The position numbers and the translations under genes were made by a program. This document shows, piece by piece, positions 1 to 9,867 of a DNA stretch of 33,163 nt. Source of the stretch: JAKLKS01 sp964370855. GTDB taxonomy: Bacteria > Planctomycetota > JAJSAM01 > JAKLKS01. Each line of letters starts with the position of its first letter. Within the stretch, counting starts at the first letter, position 1. Location of the stretch: contig CAYJMF010000052.1 in assembly GCA_964370855.1 (NCBI GenBank), positions 1 through 33,163 on the forward strand, read 5' to 3'. Below the pieces are notes generated by a model. It made no database searches, was not told where the DNA came from, and saw only the letters and a program-made list of their open reading frames with translations.

Positions 1-1713
<1,713 letters not shown>

Positions 1714-1717
<4 letters not shown>

Positions 1718-2415
1718 GCGCGGGCCTCCGCGCGCAGCAGCGCCTCGAGGACCCGCCGCATGCGGCCGAAGGCGCGGGCGCGGTGGGAGACGCGGTTCTT
1801 CTCCTCGCGAGTCAGCTCCGCCATGGTGCACCCCCTGTCCACGAGGAGGAAGTGGGGGTCGTAGCCGAACCCGCGGGCGCCCCGGGGCTCCTCCACGATC
1901 ACGCCCTCCACGGAGCCGTCCACGGTGAGGGTGCGGCCGTCGAGGGAGACCTCCGCGGGGCGGGGGTCGCCGGGGAAGGGGAGGGCGCCGGCGTCGCGGA
2001 GGGATTCCAGGGGCTCGTCCCCGTCGGAAGCGCGGAGCGCCGCGACGCACCGGAACCGTGCGGCGGGCCGCACGAGGCCGGCGGCGATGCACTCCTCGAC
2101 GAGCTTGGCGTTGTTGTGGACGTCGGTGGCCCCCTCGCCGGCGTACCGCGCGCTGCGCACGCCGGGGCGGCCGCCGAGGGCGTCCACCTCGAGGCCGGAG
2201 TCGTCGGCCAGCGCCCAGAAGCCGGAGATGGCGGCCGCCTGCCCGGCCTTGGCGGAGGCGTTCTCGGCGAAGGTGTCCCCGTCCTCGACGAGCTCCGCGG
2301 CGACGCCGGCCTCGTCGAGGGAGAGGAGGCGGACCGGAAGCCCCTCGAGGAGGAGGCGGATCTCCTCGATCTTGTGCAGGTTCCGGGTCGCGACGACGAC
2401 GGGGCGGGGGTCCAT
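1714..2415 (-). CDS. rdgB: Non-canonical purine NTP pyrophosphatase (RdgB/HAM1 family)
   Basis: House-cleaning enzyme that hydrolyses ITP, dITP and XTP to the monophosphate and pyrophosphate so that deaminated purines stay out of DNA and RNA. The 233-residue protein starts MDPRPVVVATRNLHKIEEI and carries the family blocks: TRN.HK near the start, ADDSGLEVDALGGRPGVRSA in the middle, GFGYDPHF and the late SHRARAF. It is some 30 residues longer than typical members. The excess lies between the RCVAAL strand and the VEGVIVEEPRGARGFGYDP block and in a short C-terminal tail. The ATG at 2415 is the natural start because the catalytic TRN motif follows at once. It lies 56 bp after the upstream peptidase-like gene and overlaps lepA by 4 bp. 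Confidence 0.95.
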
Positions 2416-2471
2416 GGGATCCCGGGATTGTACGGGGGGCGGGGGCGCGGGGGGCAGGAAGGGCGGAGAGG

Positions 2472-3950
2472 CTACCGGCCCTTCCCGGCCGGCTCCGCCG
2501 CCTTGCGGAGGATGCCGGCCGCCGCCTCCGCCGCCCCGGGCACCCACCACGCCCAGTCCCGCCGGACCTCCCGCGCGAGGTCCGCGGCGGCCTCCTTCTC
2601 CCCGAGGCGCAGGAGGAGCAGCGCCTCGTCGAGGCGCGAGTAGAGCTGGACGGTCATCGCCGCCGGGTGGTCCCGCCGGAGGGCGCGGTGGGCCTCCACC
2701 GCCTCCTCGTCCCCGTCCCGGGAGGGGAGGAGCCGGGCCCGGATCCAGGAGGCCACGGGGGCGAGGGCGCCGCGGGGGTCGGCGCGGATGATTGCCTCCA
2801 CGGACTCCAGGCCTTCCCGGAACTTCCCTCCCCGGGCCGTCGTCACGGCGGCCGAGAGCGCTTCCAAGTCCGAGAGATTCTCCTCCCTCCACTTCCTCCA
2901 TTCGTCGCGGACCCTTGGAAGCAGACTCCCCACGGATCCCCCGGTCTCCTCCGCGAAAACGGCGCGATAGGGCTCCGCCAGGAGTCTGCGGACCAGCATG
3001 ACGGTGTCGCTGCGGCCGCGCACCCGCTCCATCATATGGAAGAACGCCATCCCCGCCACCCGCTGGTCGTAGGCGCCGGGTACCCGGAGTGCGTCGATGG
3101 ATGCGAGCCGAGCATCCACGAAGTCGGCCCTCCGCTCCCCGTCCCACAGTTCCTGCATGCCCACCGTGAACTCCACCAGTTCCGAGGTGTCGACGCTGGA
3201 GACCCAGTGGGCGAGCCCCTCCTCCAGCCATCCGGGCCGCATGACCACGGGTCCGAGGATTTGCCCGAGGATGTGGGTCAACTCGTGGGCGAGGATCCTC
3301 TCCTCGGGCCAGGCGCCGGTGACGAGAGGCTCCGTGGTGATGACGATGATTCCCACCCTCTCCGCGCCCCGGGGGACGACGGAGGCGGTCATCAGCGTGA
3401 TCTCCGTCCCGTCCTCCGTTGCGGCGTCCTGGAAGACCACCGCGATGGGCGGGAACCCGGGGTCGCCGAGGCCGAGGCGGCGGCGCACGCGGTCCACGGC
3501 CGCGGGGAAGGTCCGGTCGAGCCGGCGGCGGGCCTCGGCGAGACGCGGGTCGCCGGCGTACTTCCCGCGGTAGTCGGGGTCGAGGGTGAGAGGCCCGTCG
3601 GCGCGGGCCGCGGCCAGGGCGAACCGGATCTCCGGAACCTCGACAAGAGCCGGGCCGAAAGTGTCGCATATCTTGATACATTCGGCGGAGCGCCCGAGTC
3701 GAAGGAGTGCCCGGGCCGCCGCGCTTGCGGCGGCCGCCCGGTCGCGGGGGTCATCGAGCCACGCGAGGCAGGCGCGGGCGAGGTCCGCGGCCTCCTCGAA
3801 GCGACCCTCCCGGTCGGCGGCGGCGAGCCGCTGGAGGGCTGCGCTGCGTTCCGCAGGGGGCGGGGCCGCATCCTGGCCGGCGGCAGGGAACGCCCTGCCG
3901 AAGAGAAGGAGGAGAAGGGCGACCCCGATGATGGGAGTCCGCGTCCTCAC
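2472..3950 (-). CDS. Secreted gluzincin-like protein, paralog 1 (HELTH)
   Basis: Predicted exported protein of 492 residues with a hydrophobic signal peptide (residues 6-18) and AAGQ as a likely cleavage region. An N-terminal helical, TPR-like part (about 35-115) is followed by a peptidase-MA-like domain: HELTH at 222-226, then PGWLEEGLAHW, where E244 would be the third zinc ligand of a gluzincin. A block DPDYRGKYAGDPRL (about 124-137) and the C-terminal block LAREVRRDWAWW are shared with the two upstream paralogs. The GTG start overlaps the TGA of paralog 2 (GTGA) and puts the signal peptide at the N-terminus; longer readings of this frame lack sense. Substrate is unknown, and whether it is an active protease is inference from the intact motif. 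Confidence 0.85.
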   Translation of the reverse strand: MRTRTPIIGVALLLLLFGRAFPAAGQDAAPPPAERSAALQRLAAADREGRFEEAADLARACLAWLDDPRDRAAAASAAARALLRLGRSAECIKICDTFGPALVEVPEIRFALAAARADGPLTLDPDYRGKYAGDPRLAEARRRLDRTFPAAVDRVRRRLGLGDPGFPPIAVVFQDAATEDGTEITLMTASVVPRGAERVGIIVITTEPLVTGAWPEERILAHELTHILGQILGPVVMRPGWLEEGLAHWVSSVDTSELVEFTVGMQELWDGERRADFVDARLASIDALRVPGAYDQRVAGMAFFHMMERVRGRSDTVMLVRRLLAEPYRAVFAEETGGSVGSLLPRVRDEWRKWREENLSDLEALSAAVTTARGGKFREGLESVEAIIRADPRGALAPVASWIRARLLPSRDGDEEAVEAHRALRRDHPAAMTVQLYSRLDEALLLLRLGEKEAAADLAREVRRDWAWWVPGAAEAAAGILRKAAEPAGKGR

Positions 3951-5572
3951 TTCCCACCGGCACCCATGGCCACGATTCTCTCCACGGACTCCTTCCATCC
4001 CGGGGCCGACCAGAGCCAGTCCCGAAGGAACTCCCGTCCCAGGGAGGCGGCCTCCTCCTTCTTCCCGGATCCGGCGAGGATGGTCATCCGGCGGAACATG
4101 CATTCCCGCAGGAACGGACCGTTCCCCTGGCACGCCCGCTCCGCCTGCTCCAGGAGCCGGACCGCCTCCGCCGGATCCTCCGCGGAGGCCATGCAGGCGA
4201 GGAGCCAGTCGAGGGTCGAGGAGCGGAGTCCTTCCTCCATCGACTCCCTCGCCTTCCGAATCTCGGCCATGACGCGCTTCCGGGAAGCCATCCGCCACGG
4301 GTCCAGCGCACCGGCGAATCGGGCGACCGGCTCCAGCGTCGCGGTCCGCCAGGCCGCGTACTCCTCCTCCGCCTCCTCCTGTCCCCTCTCCAGTGACACC
4401 CCCATGCGCTCCTCGAACGCGATCTCAAGGTTCCTTCCGCGGAGGACGTCCAGGGCGAACCGCCTGACCCGTTCCATGCCCCGCTTCCCCTCCCATGCAC
4501 GGAACGCGAAGGCACCCGCCTTCTTCGAGTAGAAGGCCGTGCTGCGGGAGGGGTCGCCCGCGCTCCGAAGGCCGAGCCCCGGCATCGGGCGCCGGCCCCG
4601 CGGGAGGAACGGCGTTTCCGGCCCTAGGAGGAGTTCCGTCTCGAACACCTCGAAGCCCTCTCCGGATGCCCAGTGTGCAAGACCCTCGATCACCCAGTCC
4701 GGCGGCCGGGAGTCCGGGGACCAGGACTGCTGGATCGCATGGATGATCTCATGGGAGAGGCAGGCCTCGACGTCCATGTACCCGGTCACGAGCGCCTCGG
4801 CGGTGGCGGAGAGGAAGGTTGCGCTTGCGTCCCCCATCCGGAAGGGACGCGCGGCCATGAGCGGGACGTCGCCGTCCACGACCATGTCCCGGGCGTCCCG
4901 GAAGTCGATGAGGATGGGGTGGCTCGCCAGGTCTTCGAGGCCGAGTCTCTCCCGCACACGATTCGTGGCCCCGCTCAGGGTGGCGATCACCGCGTTCATC
5001 CCGGCGATCATCCGGAGATCCCCCTTGTATCTCCCCGCGTAGTCGGCGTCGATCTTGAACCGGATGTCCATCCCCGCCAACATGCGCGCGTTCCGGAAGG
5101 TCGCGTCCCGGTCCAGGTCCGGGTAGGTCGCCCGCCCCTCATCGAGGCACTTCCGCGCCTCCTCCTTCCGCCCCGCGGCAAGGAGGGCGAACCCGCGAAT
5201 CCAGGACTCCGCCCGGAGGTTCTGGTCGATCCCGCCTCGGGGCGGGTCGCACCGCGCGGCCTCCTTCCGGATCCGCTCGCAGGCCTCGATGCACCTCGCC
5301 CACTCCTCCAGATTCAGCAGAGCGCGGGCCTCGTGCATGGCGACCTCGGCGCGGACCAGCGGATCCGACGTCGCGGCGAGACAGGGGCCGGCCAGGCGGA
5401 CGACTTCGCGGAGGTCGCCCTTCCGGACCGCCTCCCTGAGCGCTTCCAGTCCTCCGGACTCCTCCGCCTCCGTCGCCGCGGAGCGCATTCCTCCGCCGTC
5501 CTGGGCGAGCACGACGGGACTCCCCATGGCCAGCTGGAGGGCGATGGGGAGCACCAGGTTTCGGTTTCGCAT
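3947..5572 (-). CDS. Secreted gluzincin-like protein, paralog 2 (HEIIH)
   Basis: Exported 541-residue paralog of its two neighbours. It starts MRNRNLVLPIALQLAMGSP with a signal peptide ending near VLAQ. The start ATG has an AGGGAG element about 7 bp upstream. A TPR-like helical region (about 40-165) precedes the shared IDADYAGRYKGD block, then HEIIH at 274-278 and PPDWVIEGLAHWASG with the Glu ligand at 296. The C-terminal block SLGREFLRDWLWSAPGW matches the other two copies. Zinc-binding residues are complete, so metal binding is plausible; the substrate is unknown. It overlaps paralog 1 by 4 bp and lies 107 bp after paralog 3; this spacer contains a G+C-rich hairpin (arms about 5622-5627 and 5641-5646) without a T-tract. 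Confidence 0.84.
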   Translation of the reverse strand: MRNRNLVLPIALQLAMGSPVVLAQDGGGMRSAATEAEESGGLEALREAVRKGDLREVVRLAGPCLAATSDPLVRAEVAMHEARALLNLEEWARCIEACERIRKEAARCDPPRGGIDQNLRAESWIRGFALLAAGRKEEARKCLDEGRATYPDLDRDATFRNARMLAGMDIRFKIDADYAGRYKGDLRMIAGMNAVIATLSGATNRVRERLGLEDLASHPILIDFRDARDMVVDGDVPLMAARPFRMGDASATFLSATAEALVTGYMDVEACLSHEIIHAIQQSWSPDSRPPDWVIEGLAHWASGEGFEVFETELLLGPETPFLPRGRRPMPGLGLRSAGDPSRSTAFYSKKAGAFAFRAWEGKRGMERVRRFALDVLRGRNLEIAFEERMGVSLERGQEEAEEEYAAWRTATLEPVARFAGALDPWRMASRKRVMAEIRKARESMEEGLRSSTLDWLLACMASAEDPAEAVRLLEQAERACQGNGPFLRECMFRRMTILAGSGKKEEAASLGREFLRDWLWSAPGWKESVERIVAMGAGGK

Positions 5573-5679
5573 GCGCGTTCTCCCTGACCCTCGATTCCGC
5601 AGTATTCGCGCCGCCGTACGGCCCGGCAAGCCCCCCGCGGGCCGGGACTCCCTCCTCCCGGGCGCCGGCGGTGGAGCCG

Positions 5680-7314
5680 CTACTTCCCCCCCTCGATGTA
5701 CCCCTTCGCAAACGCGGCCATCTCCGCGCTGTTCCACGAGTAGTCCCGCAGGAGGATCCGGGCGAGGTCGCTGGCGCCCTCCCGGTCCCCGGACTCCGAG
5801 AGCATCATGACCTCCGACGCCAGGACCTTCGGCAGGAGGAACTGCCCCGGGTACCGCGATCGAAAACCGCGGGCCGCCTCCACCCCCTCCTCCCACCGGC
5901 GCAACCCATTGAGCAGCCGGATCCGGCAGTACCCCAGGTAGGGGAGCAGCGCGTCCTTCTCCGGGTCGGCGGGAAGGGCATCGAGGAGTTCGAGGGCCCG
6001 GGCGAGGTTCCCCTTCCTTCCCATCGCGTTGACCTCCTCCAATCCCGCCGGCGGGGAGAGGCAATTCCCGGTCCACTCCAGGTAGCCCTTCCGCACCCGC
6101 GGGAGGAGTTCGTCGATGGTGCCGCCCGCGGCCTTCTCGAGGACGGGGACGGCATCCGGCGATCGGAGCAGGTCGAGGGCGAGTTTCCGGAAGCGCTCCT
6201 CTCCGAGGAGGATCTCGACCTGGTGGAAGAGGACGGAGCCGGCCACGCGCTGCAGGAACTCGTCCCTGGCCTCCAGGGTCGCCCGGGACTCAAGGGAGCC
6301 GTTCACGGATACCGGGGCCGGCGCCGGTGCCTCCTCGCCGCGGGGATTCTCCCGGAACTGGGCGGTCACGCTCAGCACCATGTCTTCCAGGTCCCCATCG
6401 CCGGCACGGGACAGCCTGTAGGCGAGTCCCTCCCACATCCATGGAAGCGCTTCCTCCCCGTCCCAGGCCCGTATCTGGAGAAGGTGGACCAACTCGTGCG
6501 CGATCCCGGTCACGGGGTCCGACACCCCGGCCAGGAGGGGCTCCGCCGTGACGAAGAGGATTGCCCTCGATGTCACGGTCACCTTCACCCGCTTGACGGT
6601 CATGAGTCCACCGTGTTCGGCACCCGGAAGCATGGCCGCGTCGACCAGGACCACCACGATCGGGGGCAGGCCGAGCGACTCGACTCCCAGCCGGACGCGG
6701 AGCCTGTCCAGCGCCCGGGGGATCGCGTCGCGGAGACCCCGGAGCGCATCGGGGAGGCGGGGGTCCTCCTCGTACTTCCCGCGGTAGTTGGCGTCCACCC
6801 AGAAGTCCCCCTCGGCCCGGGCGACGGCGAGGGCCTCCCGCATCCCGAGGTCACTCCGGTATTCCGGTCGCCGGGACAGGGCCAGCACCAGTTCCTCGGC
6901 CGCCTCCTCGAGCCGACCGAGCCGGAGGAGGGCGTATCCCCCGAGGGCGGACCTGTAGCCGCGTTCCTCGGCGAGCCTCGTCCCCTCCCGCTCCGCCGCC
7001 TCCAGCTCGCGGTCCATGACTCCGCACCAGCGGAGACAGCCCACCATGTCCCCCGTTTCGAAGGTCCCCTGCACGGCGACCCGCGCGGCGAAGACCCGCC
7101 ACCGGGCGTCGTCGAGCCACAGGAGGCACTCCTCGGCCCTCCGGATCGCCTCCCCGTGACGCCCCGCCCCGTTGGCCTCCTGCAGGGCGCGGAGCTCGGC
7201 CGGCCGGTCCGGAACGGCGACGGGAGGGAGGGGAGGATCCTCCCCGGCGCGGAGGGGCGGGGGAAGGGCGAGGACGGCGGAGGCGAGGAGGAGGAAGGAG
7301 TGGAACCACCGCAT
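5680..7314 (-). CDS. Secreted gluzincin-like protein, paralog 3 (HELVH)
   Basis: First gene of the three-paralog array, 544 residues. I prefer the second of two close ATGs (7314) because GGAGA lies 6 bp before it; the ATG at 7320 abuts that element. Signal peptide MRWFHSFLLLASAVLALPPP, cleavage near LRAG. A TPR-like region (about 35-165) leads into VDANYRGKYEEDPRL, then HELVH at 273-277 and LPWMWEGLAYRLS with Glu 295 as the expected third ligand. The C-terminal helical half ends with LARILLRDYSWNS, the counterpart of the block in the other copies. The gluzincin motif is what is seen; activity and target are not known. An alternative is a non-catalytic scaffold, but conservation of HExxH and EG.A in all three copies argues for a retained metal site. 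Confidence 0.84.
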   Translation of the reverse strand: MRWFHSFLLLASAVLALPPPLRAGEDPPLPPVAVPDRPAELRALQEANGAGRHGEAIRRAEECLLWLDDARWRVFAARVAVQGTFETGDMVGCLRWCGVMDRELEAAEREGTRLAEERGYRSALGGYALLRLGRLEEAAEELVLALSRRPEYRSDLGMREALAVARAEGDFWVDANYRGKYEEDPRLPDALRGLRDAIPRALDRLRVRLGVESLGLPPIVVVLVDAAMLPGAEHGGLMTVKRVKVTVTSRAILFVTAEPLLAGVSDPVTGIAHELVHLLQIRAWDGEEALPWMWEGLAYRLSRAGDGDLEDMVLSVTAQFRENPRGEEAPAPAPVSVNGSLESRATLEARDEFLQRVAGSVLFHQVEILLGEERFRKLALDLLRSPDAVPVLEKAAGGTIDELLPRVRKGYLEWTGNCLSPPAGLEEVNAMGRKGNLARALELLDALPADPEKDALLPYLGYCRIRLLNGLRRWEEGVEAARGFRSRYPGQFLLPKVLASEVMMLSESGDREGASDLARILLRDYSWNSAEMAAFAKGYIEGGK

Positions 7315-7390
7315 GGTCATTCTCCGTGCGCCCTGCGGACCCGAGGTTACCGGGTTCCGCCCCCCGGAGCACGGCCATCCCTCCCCCCCG

Positions 7391-8797
7391 TCACTCCCCC
7401 GCCCACGCCGCCGTCCGCGGCATCGCCCCCCACGTCGCCTTCCTCCCCGTCACCGAGTACAGGATCCCCGTGAACCTCCACAGCGCGTTCACCTGCCGGT
7501 ACCCGAAGTTCTCCAGCACCGCCGCCGCCACGAGCTTCGCGAGATCCCCGAAACGCGGATACATGTGGAAGGAGACCTCCTCGAGGAGGAGCGAGCTCAG
7601 CGACAGCACGATCCCGGTCCCGATGGCCACCCCCATGAACGTCAGGAACCCCGTCAGGGAGAGGATCCCCGCCGCCCAGAGGCAGAGGATGAGCACGTAC
7701 CCCACCACCTCGAGGAGCGCGCTCATCCACTCGAAGAAGAGGAGGAAGGGGAGCGCCGCCCAGCCCACGGCGCCGCCGCGGGGATGGAAGATGAGGCCGC
7801 GGTGCCACCAGAGCGTCTCCGAGAGCCCCCGCTGCCAGCGGATCCGCTGGCGCCCCAGCACGCGGAGCGACTCCGGCACCTCCGTCCAGCAGACAGGGTC
7901 CGGGAGGAAGGCGATGCGGTAGGGCCGCTTCTCCACGGTGCGCAGCAGGTGGTGCAGCCGCACCGTGAGCTCCATGTCCTCCCCGAGCCCGTGGCGGAGC
8001 CCGCCGGCGCGCACGACGGTCTCCCGGTCGAAGAGCCCGAAGGCGCCGGAGATGATGCAGAGCGCGTTGAAAGGCGCCCACCCCATCCGCCCGAAGAGGA
8101 AGGCACGCAGGTACTCGATCACCTGGAAGCGCGCGAGCCAGCTCCCGGGCACCCGCACCTCCGTGAGGAACCCCCCGCTCGCCGTGCAGCCGTTGGCGAT
8201 GCGGATCGTCCCCCCGCAGGCGACGGTGAGGGGATCCTCGAGGAAGGGCTGCACCACGCGGAGCAGGCTGTCCCGCTGGAGGAAGGAGTCCCCGTCCATC
8301 ACGAGGACGAGGGGGCTGCGGGCGAGGTTGATCCCGGCGTTCACGGCGTCGGCCTTGCGGCCGTTCTCCTTGTCGGCGACGCGCAGCTTGCGGTGGCGGC
8401 GGGAGCGGAAGATCCCCTTCACCGGCTTCGTGCGGATGCGATCCCGGTAGACCTCGGGGAAGGGGACGAGGTCGAACTCCCTCTTCAGGACCTCCATCGT
8501 GCGGTCCGAGGAGCCGTCGTTCACGACGACGATCTCGAAGCGCGGGTACTCGAGCTGCAGCAGGGAGCGGACCGACGCCGCGATGGCCGCCTCCTCGTTG
8601 TAGGCGGGAACCACGAGCGTGATGGCGGGCTCGAACCCGGTGTGGATCCAGGGCCGGGACTCCCCGGACCAGCGCTGCGCCCAGGCGCGGACCGCGAAGA
8701 GGGCCGCCGCGTTCTGGAGGAGGTAGGCCCCGTTGAGCGCGACGAAGTAGACGAGGATCCACGCCTCCACCAGACGGCCGAGATCCTCGAGCTTCAC
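7391..8797 (-). CDS. Processive family-2 glycosyltransferase, membrane bound
   Basis: Inner-membrane polysaccharide synthase of 468 residues, related to the PgaC/BcsA/NodC style of GT2. One N-terminal membrane segment (about 12-36) is followed by the cytoplasmic GT-A domain: VPAYNEE 63-69, NDGSSD 93-98, the DxD-type MDGDS at 167-171 (metal and UDP-sugar binding), GEDME 272-276 (catalytic base position) and QRIRW 317-321, the QxxRW hallmark of processive enzymes. Several membrane helices follow from about 345 on. The GTG start overlaps the stop of the HEAT gene (GTGA). As last gene of a unit with receiver, outer-membrane barrel and HEAT genes, it is most simply the polymerase of an exported glycan. 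The sugar cannot be told from sequence. Confidence 0.92.
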   Translation of the reverse strand: MKLEDLGRLVEAWILVYFVALNGAYLLQNAAALFAVRAWAQRWSGESRPWIHTGFEPAITLVVPAYNEEAAIAASVRSLLQLEYPRFEIVVVNDGSSDRTMEVLKREFDLVPFPEVYRDRIRTKPVKGIFRSRRHRKLRVADKENGRKADAVNAGINLARSPLVLVMDGDSFLQRDSLLRVVQPFLEDPLTVACGGTIRIANGCTASGGFLTEVRVPGSWLARFQVIEYLRAFLFGRMGWAPFNALCIISGAFGLFDRETVVRAGGLRHGLGEDMELTVRLHHLLRTVEKRPYRIAFLPDPVCWTEVPESLRVLGRQRIRWQRGLSETLWWHRGLIFHPRGGAVGWAALPFLLFFEWMSALLEVVGYVLILCLWAAGILSLTGFLTFMGVAIGTGIVLSLSSLLLEEVSFHMYPRFGDLAKLVAAAVLENFGYRQVNALWRFTGILYSVTGRKATWGAMPRTAAWAGE

Positions 8798-9867
8798 AGG
8801 ACCTCCCTCTCGGCCATCACCTGGACCAGCATGTCGCGGGCGAAACGGTCCTCCAGCGACTCCCCGAGGAGGCGGAGCCGTGCGCCGTCCATGCCGGGGA
8901 GCGCGACGAGAACGTTGGCGGCCTCCCACCGGACCTCGAGGTCCGGGTCCCCGAGCTTCCGCCGGAGCGCCTCCTCCCCCCCCTTCCCGTCCGCCGCGAC
9001 GGAGGACCAGGCCGCCACCGCCCGGCGGCGGACGAGGGGGTCGGGGTGGTCGAGGCGGGACTCGACGAGGGGGCGGTCGTCGGGATCGCGGCCGGCCCCG
9101 AGGACGCGGAGGCAGGCCGCCTCGAGGGGCGGGTCCGCCCCCCCGGCGAGGAGACGGCGGACCAGGGGAAGGGCGTCGGCGGGATCGGCCTCGACGAGGA
9201 AGTCGACGGCCCGGGGCAGGGCATCGCGGCCGACGGCCCCGATCTCCCGCAGGAGCGGCCCCGCCCAGAGGGCGGAGGGGACCTCCGACAGGAGGTGGGA
9301 GACGCGGGCCGGGGACCAGTCCCCGCGGCGGACCGCGTGGGGGAGCACCAGGGGCAGGGCCGCGGCGGCATCGATGCGGAGGAGGGAGCGGGCCGCGGAG
9401 AAGGAGAGGTAGGCGTCCCTCCCCTCGAGGGCCGCGGCGAGGGCCGCCCGGCTCCCCCCGTCCCGGAGGTTCCCCGCGGTCTGGATGGCCAGCAGCCGCC
9501 TCCGGACCCGGGCCCCCCGGATCATCCCCGGGAGCCACGCCCCCACCCCGACCCGCCGGGCGAGGTCGTCGAGGCCCCCTCCCCCCTCGCCGGCGAGGAG
9601 CCCGCGGTGGTGGTTCCACGCGTGGAGGAAGCTCTCCAGATCGCGGGGGAGGAGGGGCGGGAGGGGATCGGGAACGGGACCGTCCAGGGCCGAGAGGAGG
9701 ATCGGCTCCCACGCGTCGTCGGACCGCGAGCCCCGCGCCTCCCGGGTCCGACGGAGGAGGCGGACGACGATGATCTGGCCGACGAGGAGCAGGATCACCC
9801 CGAGCGAGCCCAGGGCGATGCGCTGGGCGAGCAGGAGCAGCGGCTCAGAAGGAATGGCGGAGGCCAA
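8794..9867 (-). CDS. Membrane-anchored HEAT-repeat protein
   Basis: A 357-residue protein with one N-terminal membrane segment (about residues 14-38, LALGSLGVILLLVGQIIVV-like) and a long alpha-helical part. This contains HEAT-type repeats such as DDRPLVESRLDHPDPLVRRRAVAA and EEALRRKLGDPDLEVRWEAANVLVAL. HEAT arrays are protein-binding scaffolds, and I see no catalytic motif. The frame opens at a TTG (9867) that overlaps the barrel gene by 23 bp; the start is uncertain, and a GTG inside the membrane segment would be too late to keep the anchor. It sits between the outer-membrane protein and the glycosyltransferase, so an adaptor role linking synthase to export partner is a reasonable inference. 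Confidence 0.82.
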   Translation of the reverse strand: MASAIPSEPLLLLAQRIALGSLGVILLLVGQIIVVRLLRRTREARGSRSDDAWEPILLSALDGPVPDPLPPLLPRDLESFLHAWNHHRGLLAGEGGGGLDDLARRVGVGAWLPGMIRGARVRRRLLAIQTAGNLRDGGSRAALAAALEGRDAYLSFSAARSLLRIDAAAALPLVLPHAVRRGDWSPARVSHLLSEVPSALWAGPLLREIGAVGRDALPRAVDFLVEADPADALPLVRRLLAGGADPPLEAACLRVLGAGRDPDDRPLVESRLDHPDPLVRRRAVAAWSSVAADGKGGEEALRRKLGDPDLEVRWEAANVLVALPGMDGARLRLLGESLEDRFARDMLVQVMAEREVL

